Assembly: GCA_031472005.1 (NCBI GenBank)
Contig: PZJY01000012.1
Location: 620,001-684,000, forward strand
Length of the DNA: 64,000 nucleotides
DNA from: Tetracladium setigerum
Taxonomy: Eukaryota; Ascomycota; Leotiomycetes; Helotiales
Reading direction: 5' to 3'
The position numbers were made by a program, and so were the translations under genes. Below, in pieces: positions 1 to 10,597 of the stretch; positions within the stretch are counted from its first letter, which is position 1, and each line of letters starts with the position of its first letter. A model generated the notes under the pieces. That model was not told the origin of the DNA. It worked only from the letters and a program-made list of their open reading frames with translations, and ran no database searches.

Positions 1-786
1 ATGCTCCGAGAATAACCCCAACATCTAGGCGCAGCTGCCATCGCATTTATATCTCGAATAAACGTCTCCTAGAGTCCACTTTCAACCGAAGCAGCCTTGA
101 ACCACCGCGTACCTGCATTATTGTTATTACCAATTCATGAAACCCACGAGATACCATGACATTGAGAAGGAAAGTAAACTCCGCTATGTCCCTTTCTCTG
201 CATATCACAATTCACTTTCGGCACTGAAAACGAAGTTAATTCGGCATGCATTGAGTGCTGCACCTCGCTAAGCTAGAATGGACTTAATGGACATAAGCTG
301 ACCACATGCGAGATCCTGCATGGGGATAAGGTTTATGGGGTTCGTGATCTCGCTTCTGGGTCGATTACTGTTGATTGTATGATCAATAAGTAGGTAAGCT
401 ATGAGTGACGTCGGAATTTCGGACTGCGAAAGTGCGACTGGGGAAGGTTGATACATGATGCTGTCTACTATTTGGGGATTATGCTTAGTTAATCGCCAGA
501 GCAGCCAAGTCTATCATAACTCGGCCATCGCAAATTTGATTCCGTCATTATTTCAGAGTGTTATCGGTTAATAATCAATCAAATGAGATACTGCGTCGGT
601 ATCTGATTACGGTCTGAAGTCCAAGAGCGATTAAGAACTTACATCACGTTACCGGACACTCGCCCGCAGATTCGGCGGACAGGTTGAGGTAAATGACAAC
701 TTTGGGGTGATGTGGCCTAATTGTGTGGGTGATTATTGTTATTCTTGTTTGCGAATGAAACCTATCCAGATCTATCAGCCGCTGCA
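1..786. other. Intergenic, no gene seen
   Basis: No open frame with coding character was found on either strand. The segment lies downstream of the inositol phosphatase gene, which ends at 787 on the minus strand, and probably holds its 3' UTR plus spacer. Confidence 0.5.
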
Positions 787-3700
787 CTATGCATCCCTCC
801 CGCCCTTCAAAAATGCCTCCAAGATTGACCTCCTCCTCTCCTCGGCTGTCCTTCTATCCCTTGGGCCCTTATCGTCAGCCCCTCTAAACACTACGCTCTC
901 AAACACCTCAGCAAACGCCTTCTCTACTGCCTCTCTCCTCACAACAGCCGGATCATTACTCCCCACGGCTTCCTTCTGTACACCTCGATTGCGCAAACTC
1001 AAACTTCTCCTCACGTTGATGATACTACTTCTTGCACTTGCTCGCCAGCCTGATTTGGGAACCGGTGCCATCTCGGCTGCGACGCGACATAACATGCTTG
1101 TGAGGAAGACAAATGAGATGTTGTGATTAGGGGAGGTGGAGAGGAGGTCCAGAATCCAGGTTTTGATCTCTTCGGCATCGGTGAGGGCGGTGTTGGACGT
1201 ATAGTCCGCTTCAATCTTGGACCAAAGTTCCGATGTGACTATTCCATCTGTGATACCAGCTAGGAAAGAGAGCAATACTTCTGATATGATTTCAAGGCGC
1301 TCAATCGCTGGTACTTCGGCTGGGAAGGAGTTGTTCAGATCTTTGTCCGCATCCAAAGCTTCCAATACGCGATGTCTATGATTTTCTCTCACCAAATGAT
1401 CTTTGAGAAGCCAGGCTGTCGAGTCAAACGGCCAACCTGCTACCTCAAGTGGGAGCTGGGCACTCTCCAGCATGTTAGCATCAGCTACGACTCGGGTTGC
1501 GAGAAGTTCGATTGCTTCGGTGAGTTTGAAGAGCTCGCGAGGTGCTGACCAACGAACTTCCTGCCCACGATTGACGGGTGCGCTGTCTTTGCTGCTTTTT
1601 CGAGCCGGTTGAAGCGCTCGTACCCCTCCCTCCGGGATGTGGATTAACTCTTCAACTGAGCGTGCGAAACAGGACTGTTGCCAGGAGCCTCGGATGGGGA
1701 TGAAGTGATCCCTGCCTTCTGTGACGCGAAGAATGAGAACATCATCGAGTTGTGCCTTGAAGTTGTTCAGATCTCTGACCAGGCTGAGATCGTCAATAAA
1801 CAGCTCAAGTACGGTATTCACAGTATCTCCCGGATTGAGTGTCAACTCCTTCTTCGAGTCGACTAGCTCATACTCGTGGTCATCTGTTTCTGCTCCAACA
1901 AATCGAACCGAGAGCCAAGGAGGTGCAATGTGCTCTTCTCCCCCAGATGGATCTGGCCTGCTAACGAATGCAAATGTAGCAGGCACTTGACTGGTATTCG
2001 CTAAGGTTACGTTGCGCAGCTTTCTCTGTTGGTATGAAACATGGCCAAAATTCACACCTTCAACAGCTTGTGGATGACCCTTTGATGGAGTAGTAACTTC
2101 CTGGGATTCGTCCTCATCTTCGTCCTCATGAATTTGCTCAATTACGATTGTGATTCCGGGCCGGCTTTCATTCTCTGTCTTATCGAGTTCTCGAGCCACT
2201 TCTTGTTGAATTTTCGATTTTAGTTCGGGGACCACAGCATCGTAATCAAGCGTGAATATGGCGTTGAGCGGCTTGTGATCCGAAGATAGCACTCTCTGAT
2301 GTGAGGTATAGACATCCAAATGTATCCTATCTACAAAACCCTCCTTTGTCACTACCTCTTCCGCCTGATCATCGTATTCTTCATCATAATCTTCGTGAGT
2401 ATTGCTTTGAAATGTTGACTCTTCGGCCCCATCTTCTTCTGGGTTATAATCAAACAGAATATCATCATCTTCGGCTGCCTGATCAATTCCTCTAGCCTTC
2501 ATCTCTGCATCTTTGATCTTCGCAAGTTCCTGTTCTTGTGATTTTCCATCATACTCCAGTTTGTCCCTTCTTGTCCTGTACAATATGCGATCACACCAAC
2601 TTGGAGGCCGTTTCTTGTCGCTTGAGTCGAAGATTCCCACGCTACCAACATCGTACTTGTAAGTAGGCATAAATCGTATTGGACCTTCCCGCCACCCATC
2701 ATGGAAAGCTTTCCTCTTCTTTTGCATATGCCGTAATTGATCATGAGGCAATAACGAATCCAGAGTAGCTTGTAGGGAAGCAGGATCCTGACCTGGATCT
2801 TGAATGAAATCGTCTGGATCCGGGAGATATGTAGAAGAATCATCCTCGCCTGTACCAGACGCTTTTCGGATCTTCCCGCTTGATATTTCTCCATCCGAAT
2901 CGTCGTCACTTTCGATACTGTGTATAGTTCCAACACCACCAGCCTTCGTTCCATTATTCGGTTTGATAGTTGCCGTGTTGTCCAAATCGTATTCTCCCCT
3001 GGTATGAAGTGTGAGAAGCCGACGTATGTCATGGCCAGGGAGACCATCCAGTCGAAAGTTTAAATCCCCAAACCAAAATGCAAAATCCTCTTCTCCAATC
3101 CCTTCCTGTCTATCATCCAATACACCGGCCCAACTTATGGGATCAAAGATAGTCCGCTGTACAATCTGTTGCGCATCCCAACACCGTCGTTCTAGATGCG
3201 CCCGATCATTTCCAGAAGCAAGATGAGAGTTGACGAAAACAATCCGAGTCGCCTCTCCTAGTACTATTCGGGTCGTAACCGCTCCCTTATTCCCCAAATA
3301 TCCCATAACACCTGTTCCCACACTGGCGGTGCTCACCGAGCTAATAGTTGGCGCCAGACTCGGCGACGCAAAAACGAACAGCAGAAGTCCGGATAGCTGC
3401 TGTTCCACAATCAAAGCATAGCCCTCAGGCAGAGCATCCTTCAACGCATTCCTCCACTTTACCGCAGTCTTATCATCTGTGTAAACCCTCCCTATATACT
3501 CCTTCGCACTCGCCAACTCTACCACCTCTTGCAGTCCAAGGACATACAACCCTATTTCCTCCCCTCCAGGCAAAACGGCCTCATCGCCCTCCGGAATCGT
3601 TCCCTCCTTCTTAGAATCTCTCTTCACGTCTTGTTGGTCTATCTCCAAACTCCCAATCTTGTTTCCCTCAGACTCCCCATTCCGTCCAATCGCCAAACCT

Positions 3701-3933
3701 GCAAATTTGCGATCAATACCCCTCCCCTCCGCGAACCATCCTCGCAGATCTAGCTCTGTCCCCGGACAAGCAGCGACGTTCCATGTGCCGATTTTGATCT
3801 TGAGCTTTTGTGGTCGCGTGTATTCGGCGCGTCGCTCGTGGACGGCGCGCGATAGGGAATGCGCATTCGATGTTCCGGCAGCGCGATCGAGTGATGGGCG
3901 GGAATGGTCGACTGATTGTCGTGGTCCGGCCAT
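787..3933 (-). CDS. OCRL/INPP5B-like inositol polyphosphate 5-phosphatase
   Basis: A single uninterrupted frame of 1048 residues starts at the ATG at 3933. The 5-phosphatase catalytic domain (about 45-565) shows GTWNVAA (49), LQEVVEL (134), GYLGNKGAV (211), FVNSHLASG (233), WFGDLNFRLDG (287), PTYKYDVGS (423), PSWCDRIL (444) and SDHKPL (551). These are the family's metal- and substrate-binding motifs, so it should remove the 5-phosphate of PI(4,5)P2 or related lipids at membranes. An acidic insert of roughly 100 residues (about 320-415) splits the domain and another acidic stretch lies at about 485-530. The C-terminal part (about 640-1040) fits the ASH plus RhoGAP-like arrangement of OCRL and INPP5B; I cannot confirm a catalytic arginine finger there. 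No signal peptide or membrane segment is seen. Substrate preference is inferred from family. Confidence 0.9.
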   Translation of the reverse strand: MAGPRQSVDHSRPSLDRAAGTSNAHSLSRAVHERRAEYTRPQKLKIKIGTWNVAACPGTELDLRGWFAEGRGIDRKFAGLAIGRNGESEGNKIGSLEIDQQDVKRDSKKEGTIPEGDEAVLPGGEEIGLYVLGLQEVVELASAKEYIGRVYTDDKTAVKWRNALKDALPEGYALIVEQQLSGLLLFVFASPSLAPTISSVSTASVGTGVMGYLGNKGAVTTRIVLGEATRIVFVNSHLASGNDRAHLERRCWDAQQIVQRTIFDPISWAGVLDDRQEGIGEEDFAFWFGDLNFRLDGLPGHDIRRLLTLHTRGEYDLDNTATIKPNNGTKAGGVGTIHSIESDDDSDGEISSGKIRKASGTGEDDSSTYLPDPDDFIQDPGQDPASLQATLDSLLPHDQLRHMQKKRKAFHDGWREGPIRFMPTYKYDVGSVGIFDSSDKKRPPSWCDRILYRTRRDKLEYDGKSQEQELAKIKDAEMKARGIDQAAEDDDILFDYNPEEDGAEESTFQSNTHEDYDEEYDDQAEEVVTKEGFVDRIHLDVYTSHQRVLSSDHKPLNAIFTLDYDAVVPELKSKIQQEVARELDKTENESRPGITIVIEQIHEDEDEDESQEVTTPSKGHPQAVEGVNFGHVSYQQRKLRNVTLANTSQVPATFAFVSRPDPSGGEEHIAPPWLSVRFVGAETDDHEYELVDSKKELTLNPGDTVNTVLELFIDDLSLVRDLNNFKAQLDDVLILRVTEGRDHFIPIRGSWQQSCFARSVEELIHIPEGGVRALQPARKSSKDSAPVNRGQEVRWSAPRELFKLTEAIELLATRVVADANMLESAQLPLEVAGWPFDSTAWLLKDHLVRENHRHRVLEALDADKDLNNSFPAEVPAIERLEIISEVLLSFLAGITDGIVTSELWSKIEADYTSNTALTDAEEIKTWILDLLSTSPNHNISFVFLTSMLCRVAAEMAPVPKSGWRASARSSIINVRRSLSLRNRGVQKEAVGSNDPAVVRREAVEKAFAEVFESVVFRGADDKGPRDRRTAEERRRSILEAFLKGGRDA

Positions 3934-4555
3934 TACGGATTGGGTATTATTGGGTTTGATTAAAGGAGGGAGATCTTCCTTCGTTTCAAGATCTCTGGTT
4001 CGAGGGCTAACTGGCCTCCCTCATCTGAAAATCTGGTTGGCGATCATGAAGTTTTGGGATAATGGAGAGAGAAGATGACGTAAGGAGGGGGAGTGGGAGA
4101 TACGAATGCAAGGAGATTGAGAATTCCAAAAGTCAAGCACTTATTTTCTGGACGATGGGTTATACTTAGGTAGCAACAGCTGTGATGTCAGATTTAAGTA
4201 CGGAGTAAATCCGTGGGCTTTTGAGAGTTCTTAAAAGAAGTGATGGTGGGATGATAGTTCCAAGGAACTGTAACCCTTCAAGCATCCCTGTTGATTTAGC
4301 AGATCACAGGCAAGCTTCCTCAACAAAGCTTGACACCATCTTGTGACAATGTATCGAGGTCCTTGATTCACAGCACTAGAAGAATGCTAAAACGGGCCTG
4401 AGCGTGAGGTAAAACAGACGTCACCAGGGGAAATGGTCAGTCAGCAAGCAACGCACGTGAGTCTCAACTCTCTTGCATTATGATCACTCAAGCTAGAATA
4501 CAGCTCACGAAGAGAAGGCATGATGTCCGAGCCACCGCCCTGTCACCAATCCAAT
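3934..4555. promoter_or_regulatory. Intergenic: upstream of the 5-phosphatase gene, downstream of RPT2
   Basis: Both flanking genes are on the minus strand, so this 0.6 kb should carry the RPT2 3' UTR and the promoter of the phosphatase gene. No further gene or named binding site is claimed. Confidence 0.45.
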
Positions 4556-6102
4556 CTACAAGTACAGTCCCTCCGGTTCACCCTCAGTCTTCGTCTTCAG
4601 AACACGCTCCCGAGCTGATCTGAAATCGGCCATCTGGACCCGCATTCTTCGTTCTCTCAGTGCGAGGAGACCAGCCTCGGAACAGATTGCCTTGATATCA
4701 GCTCCGGAAAGATCGTCCTTTTGGTTGATGAACTCCTCCAAATCCACGTCCTCGTTTAGAGACATCTTGGATGTGTGTAGTAGGAAGATCTTGCGCTTGG
4801 TAACTTGATCAGGGTTTTCGAAGAGAATCTTTCGGTCGATACGTCCAGGTCGGATAAGAGCAGGGTCGAGGGTATCAATCTTATTCGTAGCCATGATAAC
4901 CTTGACATCTCCGCGATCATCGAAACCGTCCAGTTGATTGAGCAACTCCAACATAGTTCTTTGGATCTCACGCTCTCCTCCAGATGTAGACTCGTATCGC
5001 TTCGTACCAATGGCGTCGATTTCGTCAATGAATACAATGGATGGGGCGTTCTCCGCAGCGGTCTAGGCATGTTAGTAGTTGACCAAAGTCGGAACAATGT
5101 ATTCATACCTGGAATAGTTGTCTGACAAGCCTTGGTCCATCACCAAGGTACTTCTGAATCAACTCACTGCCCACAATACGTAGGAAAGTTGCACTAGTCT
5201 GATTTGCAACAGCCTTCGCCAGCAGAGTCTTTCCAGTACCGGGAGCTCCATAAAGAATCACACCCTTTGGTGGTTTGATACCCATCTCCTCGTAGAGCTC
5301 AGGGTGAAGTAATGGCAACTCGACGGACTCCCGAACTTCCTGGATCTGAGTTTCCAAACCACCAATATCAGCATACGACTCGGTTGGGGCTTTGTCAAGC
5401 TTCATAACTGTGACCAGAGGATCCGCATCATCGGTGAGAACACCAACAATCGAGACTGTCTTGTGATGTAGTAAGACGCTTGCACCCGGCTCGAGAAGAT
5501 CCTTGTCGACGAAAGACATGATTGAGACGTAGTATTCAGGTCCAGTTGTGCTTGAAACGATGGCATGGTCATCATCGATCATCTCCTCCAGAGTACCAAC
5601 ACCCATCGGGCTACCTCTCATATCATCGATCTTCCCTCTTTCATCAGCGTTTCGGTCCTGAGCCTCGGGATCGCCATTTGCTACAGCCGGTGCGCCCTCC
5701 TTGACAGCCTTTGCCTTGCGCAGACGCTCCTGATTTTCAACATATTCCTCCTCTAGCAGCAGATGATCGTGGATCCGCTGCATTCGAAGGTATCGCAGCT
5801 TGCATCGTGACGTAGGATAGACGGCAGGGAGTTTGGCAGATGCATTGGGTCCAGCAGCCTTGCGCTTCTTTCGACCGATTCTAGTTGTTGGTCGTGGAGG
5901 TGGCTCGTACTTGGGCTTATCCTTCTAGCAGGGAATTAGCGATTATCCAGAGCTTTGCATCCTGTTTCTCTTGCCTTCTTGTCTTTCTCATCTTTGTTGT
6001 CACCACCTTGACCGGGACCTCCTCCCAGCCCGGATTGATTATTTCCCTGGATGATGAATCAGTATTGCCTTCGGGCTTCTTACAAACAGTCTAACTAACC
6101 AT
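4556..6102 (-). CDS. RPT2: 26S proteasome regulatory subunit 4, AAA ATPase Rpt2
   Basis: Four exons give 465 residues: 6102-6100, 6046-5975, 5924-5109 and 5062-4556. The first exon is only the ATG. The N-terminus begins MGNNQSG, matching the N-myristoylation-type start of Rpt2. Then come a Lys/Arg-rich segment, an OB-fold region, Walker A GAPGTGKT (about 251-258), Walker B VFIDEID (about 307), the SRH region, and the C-terminal tail ending LYL, the HbYX-like motif that docks into the 20S alpha ring. The protein unfolds substrates and gates the core particle. It is about 25 residues longer than yeast Rpt2 because of an Asp/Asn-rich insert near residue 105. The second intron (5974-5925) has a GC donor (AAG/GCAAGA) with a normal CTAAT branch and TAG acceptor; no GT exists in it. 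The third intron (5108-5063) has a perfect CTACTAAC branch. Confidence 0.95.
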
Positions 6103-6928
6103 ATTGTCTTCAGAGTTTGTAGGTAGTTGCGGGTATCAAGCTCTGACGTGCTTCAGCTGATGGATGGATGCGAGGGAGGTAGCTCGTCTGATGAGAAGGG
6201 AAGTCGTTGATGTTGATGGTATTAGATTGTTTTGTCAGGATTCAGATCACTCTCCTCAGACAGATGGCAAGCACCTGGAGCTTGCCCAATGCGCTCGCAG
6301 GCGGCAGCAACGCGAATCTCGTAGCGCGATGGCTTAGTCAGCAGCATCAGAAATAAGCTTGGCATCATTACGATGGATTCCTTGGCGTTCGGCTGGTGGT
6401 GGCCGGATTGATGCAGTGGACTTTGACTTCATTTCCTCCCAATCTCGATATATAATCAAGTAACTGGTAACACGTTGTGCCATCACAAACAAAACTCACT
6501 GGGACGCAGCAAGGAACTTCATCGAAGAGCGCCAGAAATTTCTACACCCACGTTCTATCTACCTCTCGATATCTCTCGAGGGTACAATTGCCCGACCTCT
6601 CACTTCTTTGGCCAAACTACCCCTCCATCGAGGCACACGCGGAGGCTCCCTCGACGGAACAAGACTCGGTATGCCTACTCCTTACAGACGTTATTCTTGG
6701 TGCTTAATCCGACACAACTACCTCTGCTGACCATCCTTCGTCAGGCTCTATTGACGACTCCAAGTACGATTCTGATTACCTCGATCAAACCCGGCCATCT
6801 AACCATCCCTGGCTCTGAACAATAGACAGCACATAACGCAATCACCGCGAGTCAAACTTTTCTGTATTTAACTTGCCTGCGTCCGAATCTCAAATTCCTG
6901 GGGCTACACGCAACACTACACTCCCACC
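6103..6928. promoter_or_regulatory. Shared divergent promoter region of RPT2 and UBC1
   Basis: RPT2 runs left and UBC1 runs right from this 0.8 kb segment, so two ubiquitin-pathway genes share upstream DNA. The half next to UBC1 has open but uncharacteristic frames and pyrimidine-rich stretches that look like 5' UTR. I did not find the yeast Rpn4 element GGTGGCAAA by eye. Confidence 0.5.
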
Positions 6929-7762
6929 ATGTCCTCAAATCGCACCCGACGAGTTCAGAAGGAGCTGAATGACATCCAGAAGGATTCAGCCTCCAACATT
7001 ATGATACAGCTTAAGAATGAGCAGGATCTTACACGCCTTTCTGCATCCTTTCCAGGCCCCCCGACACCCCATATGAAGGAGGCACCTATGTTGTGGATAT
7101 CAAAATCCCAAACGAATACCCTTTTCGCCCACCAATCATGCACTTCAAGACAAAATTGTGGCATCCCAATGTTAGCAGCCAAACAGTACGTATAAGCTAT
7201 GTAGGGATGTATTAAGCTGGCTGACTGGTGCTAGGGAGCTATTTGTCTTGACACCATTGGATCAGCTTGGTCCCCCGTGCTGACCATTAAATCTGCTCTA
7301 CTATCTCTCCAATCACTTCTCAGCTCTCCAGAGCCCAAGGATCCGCAGGATGCCGAAGTGGCAAACATGCTCATGAATCACCCTGAGCAGTTCCAGAAGA
7401 AAGCTAGGGATTGGGCCATCTCGCATGCTGGAGCCCCGTCAACAACACAATGGTCGTCCATAGCTCCCGACCCAGTCCCTGCGAAGCTACAATCGATGAA
7501 GAATCTTAGCGATGAGGAAGCAGCTCGGGAGCAAGCTTTGAGGTGGGAGTTTTCCGCATTGACCTTCTACACAACTAACGGGTGCAGATACCAAGGATAC
7601 AACAAGGACCTTATCGATCGATTTGTGAATATGGGTTTCGATATTGATCGAGTGGTTGAAGCGTTCAACTTCGTGCAAATCGACCGAAACGGTGGGGAAG
7701 ACTATGAACTCGAAGAAGCATACATGGGGGATATAACTGCAAGATTGTTGGGTGAGCCTTAG
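6929..7762 (+). CDS. UBC1: Ubiquitin-conjugating enzyme E2 with UBA domain (Ubc1 type)
   Basis: Three exons (6929-7185, 7235-7542, 7588-7762) encode 246 residues of E2-25K/Ubc1 type. The UBC fold spans about 1-155 with SFPGPPDTP, the HPN motif in WHPNVSSQT, and the catalytic cysteine in GAICLD (about Cys90), placed just after intron 1. A C-terminal UBA domain follows (about 195-246: YNKDLIDRFVNMGF to the terminal LLGEP). It passes ubiquitin from E1 to E3 or acceptor lysines, and the UBA is known to favour chain formation. The reading frame is broken within six C residues at 7057-7062; one more base gives the expected PGPPDTPYEGG, so I treat this as base loss rather than a dead gene. The second intron is 45 nt, a multiple of three without a stop; the family match across its edges (ALR-YQGYN) supports splicing. 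Confidence 0.88.
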
Positions 7763-8374
7763 ATACGGGCTCCAAACCGCAGATTGATGATAACGAAATA
7801 TGAAACTGGGATAGGTTTTAAACTGGGGTTCTGCATAGGTTCGGCGTAATCGAGTTTTGAGGTCGGCATCAGGCATGGCGCAAAGAATCCCGTGGCTGTT
7901 TGGTTTTGTTTTACGAGTCTCTACATAAAGTATCTTTTGTTTTGCCCAAAATTGTCCCTGCTTGTTGCATTCCTGGCCTGCAATAGGTTTGTTAGCTCTC
8001 GTCTCTAGTACTTGTCTCTTGTTTGGTACAGTGGTCTTCACAAATCTTCCAACTCAATACGTTTGTTCACTAGTGAAGAATTTCAAAGCACTGCAGAACA
8101 TTCTAATTCGTATATAGTTCAGAAGGAATTTTGAGGAGCCTTTACGAACAGACTCCTTTCCGGATCTATATGAGCATCATTTATCAGATATACATTTAAT
8201 GGGTCGGATGAGCGATGCTAGCTAGAGCTTACCAGTAAGTGCACCTCTGGCTACTAGAGTTATCGGCTGACCGTTTCGGGGATGCTATCCTCACAGTAGA
8301 ACTTTCTTCAAGCAAGATCTCATCCAGATTGAGACGAAAGCATTCGAATCTACCAGCCAGGTTGGGACTGTCTA
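7763..8374. other. Intergenic, no gene seen
   Basis: About 0.6 kb downstream of UBC1. It should hold the UBC1 3' UTR and the upstream region of the next transcription unit. A possible extra 5' exon of the next gene near 8239-8350 cannot be excluded. Confidence 0.4.
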
Positions 8375-9541
8375 ATGGACCTATTGCCGATTCCACATCG
8401 ACAGGAAGGGCGAGGCGAACTCATCCACCGTCATACGCGTCAACAGGATGAGCAGCAACAACACCCAAAGGGCAGTAACCAGCCCAAGCCGCGCTTGACA
8501 TGGTGCACAGTGATATGCGTTGAGTATAAATTCCCGCGACACTAAAAAGACAGACCTGTATGATAGGGACAATACCTTCGGTACTCTAGCTTCTTCTGAT
8601 ACAACTGGTAAGGACCCTTTGCCACGGTATAGGATCTAGTTGGCCAAGAGAATAGAATGTAATACCCAGAAAAGTCCTTGTTGGACTCTATTTCCGTCTC
8701 TTTCAGGCGAGAAGATTGGTTATCCTGGACTTTTACTGCAGCCGATGACAGGTGTTCTGGCGACAATATTCCGCCAAAGAGGGGAAGCCAAGATGGCTCA
8801 GTTCGTCTGCGATTACCAAAAGTCTATTGCGTTCTCGAATGGAAAAAACATAGGAATGGTTCTCGAACATGAAGGCGGGGATCTATGAAAGCTTTGAATA
8901 ACCCAGTAGTAGGTCGAATCTCAAGAGCAAACCCTTCCCTCCAGTATTGTTGATCACTTGATATCAGAGACATAGATTAATGCCTCATCGTATAGGTCAA
9001 GAGCTTCTCACGTCAAAGAACCTTGCCTTTCTACAATCAATGCGTCTAGAATACATACCTATGCCATGGTTGTTCGGGACTTCGGGACGAGTTTGTTTGT
9101 GCCCAGCGATGCTATTATATTCCACGCCTCACAGCCACTGCTTCATAGGCACATGGAAGCTAGAAATAGAGATATATATATTTCAACTGCATGGGAAGCC
9201 GAATTCGTCGAGGAAAGCTCCGAAGTCGAGGTATACATAACAGACAGAGCCGGTTATTGGGAGTGCAGTTGCCGTCGCTTCGAGCGGATACTCCCAAACA
9301 AGTCTCCTAAAGAACTGCAGTCAGATCCCATTCAAGTAAAGGTGTACGACATACGCGTATCAGAGCAGGTTGAGAAAGTGGACGAGACTGAATGGCTACT
9401 GGACGATTTTGTGAGTTCTAAATGCCGAATCAAGGGCCAGTCAGACAGCGCTGCTTTAATTTAAATTTTGTGCAGAGAAGGGAGCAAGAGATGTTCTCGT
9501 TGGGCAAGCGCACTTCTGGATTTATTCTCCTATTATTTTAA
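8375..9541 (+). CDS. Hypothetical multi-exon protein, model partly unresolved
   Basis: I do not recognise this protein. Clear splice-joined segments are 8375-8523, 8567-8607 and 8670 to about 8858, and 3' segments from about 9000 to 9410 and 9476-9541. The first junctions use GTATAA...GATAG and GTAAGG...CCCAG and keep frame. The last intron (9411-9475, GTGAGT...TGCAG) joins WLLDDF to RREQEMF and ends FILLLF. The 3' coding part is rich in Glu/Val/Asp with a Trp-containing segment (ISTAWEAEF, DRAGYWECSC). The join across 8859-9000 is not settled: the only donors there are weak (GTTCTC) and the in-frame acceptors are poor, so a missing base, an unusual intron or a decayed gene are all possible. 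The true start could lie further upstream. No signal peptide or membrane segment is evident. Confidence 0.42.
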
Positions 9542-10597
9542 AGGCCGTAGTTTGATAGCCTGAACGGACTAGATGGCTGGCTGAATGGGCTCGCTGTTAC
9601 CGAACGAACGCCTGAATCGTCCACGCAGCTCATTCGCCGTTAGCGTTGGGCCGTGCGAGTTTCTCTTGACTAGAAACTACAGCCTTATTGCGCCACAGCT
9701 GAACTTCAAGTGAAGACCTTTTCGATTTGTTGTGGATCGATAGTATCGAATTCCCATGTTTCTGAACCATGTGGCGTTCGCTATCTTCCCAAAAATTTAA
9801 TCCTTTTTTTTTTCCGGGAAGGTCTCGATTGAAAAAGTTAAACGTGGAAGATAAAACCAATCACCTCTTGAAACCGCGCATTATAAAGCATCTTGGGATT
9901 ATTTTGTTCGTCATTTTTTGTGTTTCAAACTTTTAGCATTCTTTCTACTTCCATATTAGTTTTACGTATATGACAGTTCACATGCATCAAAACGCGCGGA
10001 CGATTTTTTCCGAGACCATAACAACGGTTGGCGCTTTTCCACCTAATTTCAGAACTGGCGGCTGAAGACGCCCTACAGCCGCATGGATTTCGGTTCACTG
10101 CACTAATAGAGTCGAAAAATACGTCTCTTTCCCTTCCGCTTTGTCAAGAGTGGGTTACATAGCTTCCATGTGGCGCTGCGAGTATTGCATTGGGTCAATA
10201 GTTTAAGTCCTTGTAGCTAGAAGAGGTAGTGAACTCGTCAAGCAATTCCGTGAAGTGCCGGAAGACATGGTACCAAGAGTATGGGTAATCCAGTGAAATA
10301 GGGATTAGACTGGTAAATATTTCTTCTGTTATCTATGTATTGATAATTGGCTAGCTGAGTTGTTGAGCACTGACGATTAGAGATTGCAGACAACAAGTGC
10401 GTACGTCCACACTTAGCCGAGGGGAACTGATTCCGTATATTAGAAAGGACTCCCCCAACCTGCGCTTAAGACAGAGTCGTATTGTTCAGATAAAGTCTTT
10501 TTCATACTGCGTCAGAGATGTTGTCATGATTCGTATATTCTTTTCTTCCTTGTAGAGAATTCCTTACATTTATTCAAGAGAGTAATCTCCCTTCACT
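9542..10597. promoter_or_regulatory. Intergenic, upstream of the GT2 gene
   Basis: About 1 kb without coding character on either strand. It is fairly AT-rich and should contain the promoter of the glycosyltransferase gene at 10598. No specific sites are claimed. Confidence 0.4.

Noticed and set aside
6475..6825. 116-residue frame upstream of UBC1
   Set aside because: Lies in the divergent promoter; Pro/Thr-rich without family signal; best read as UBC1 5' UTR.
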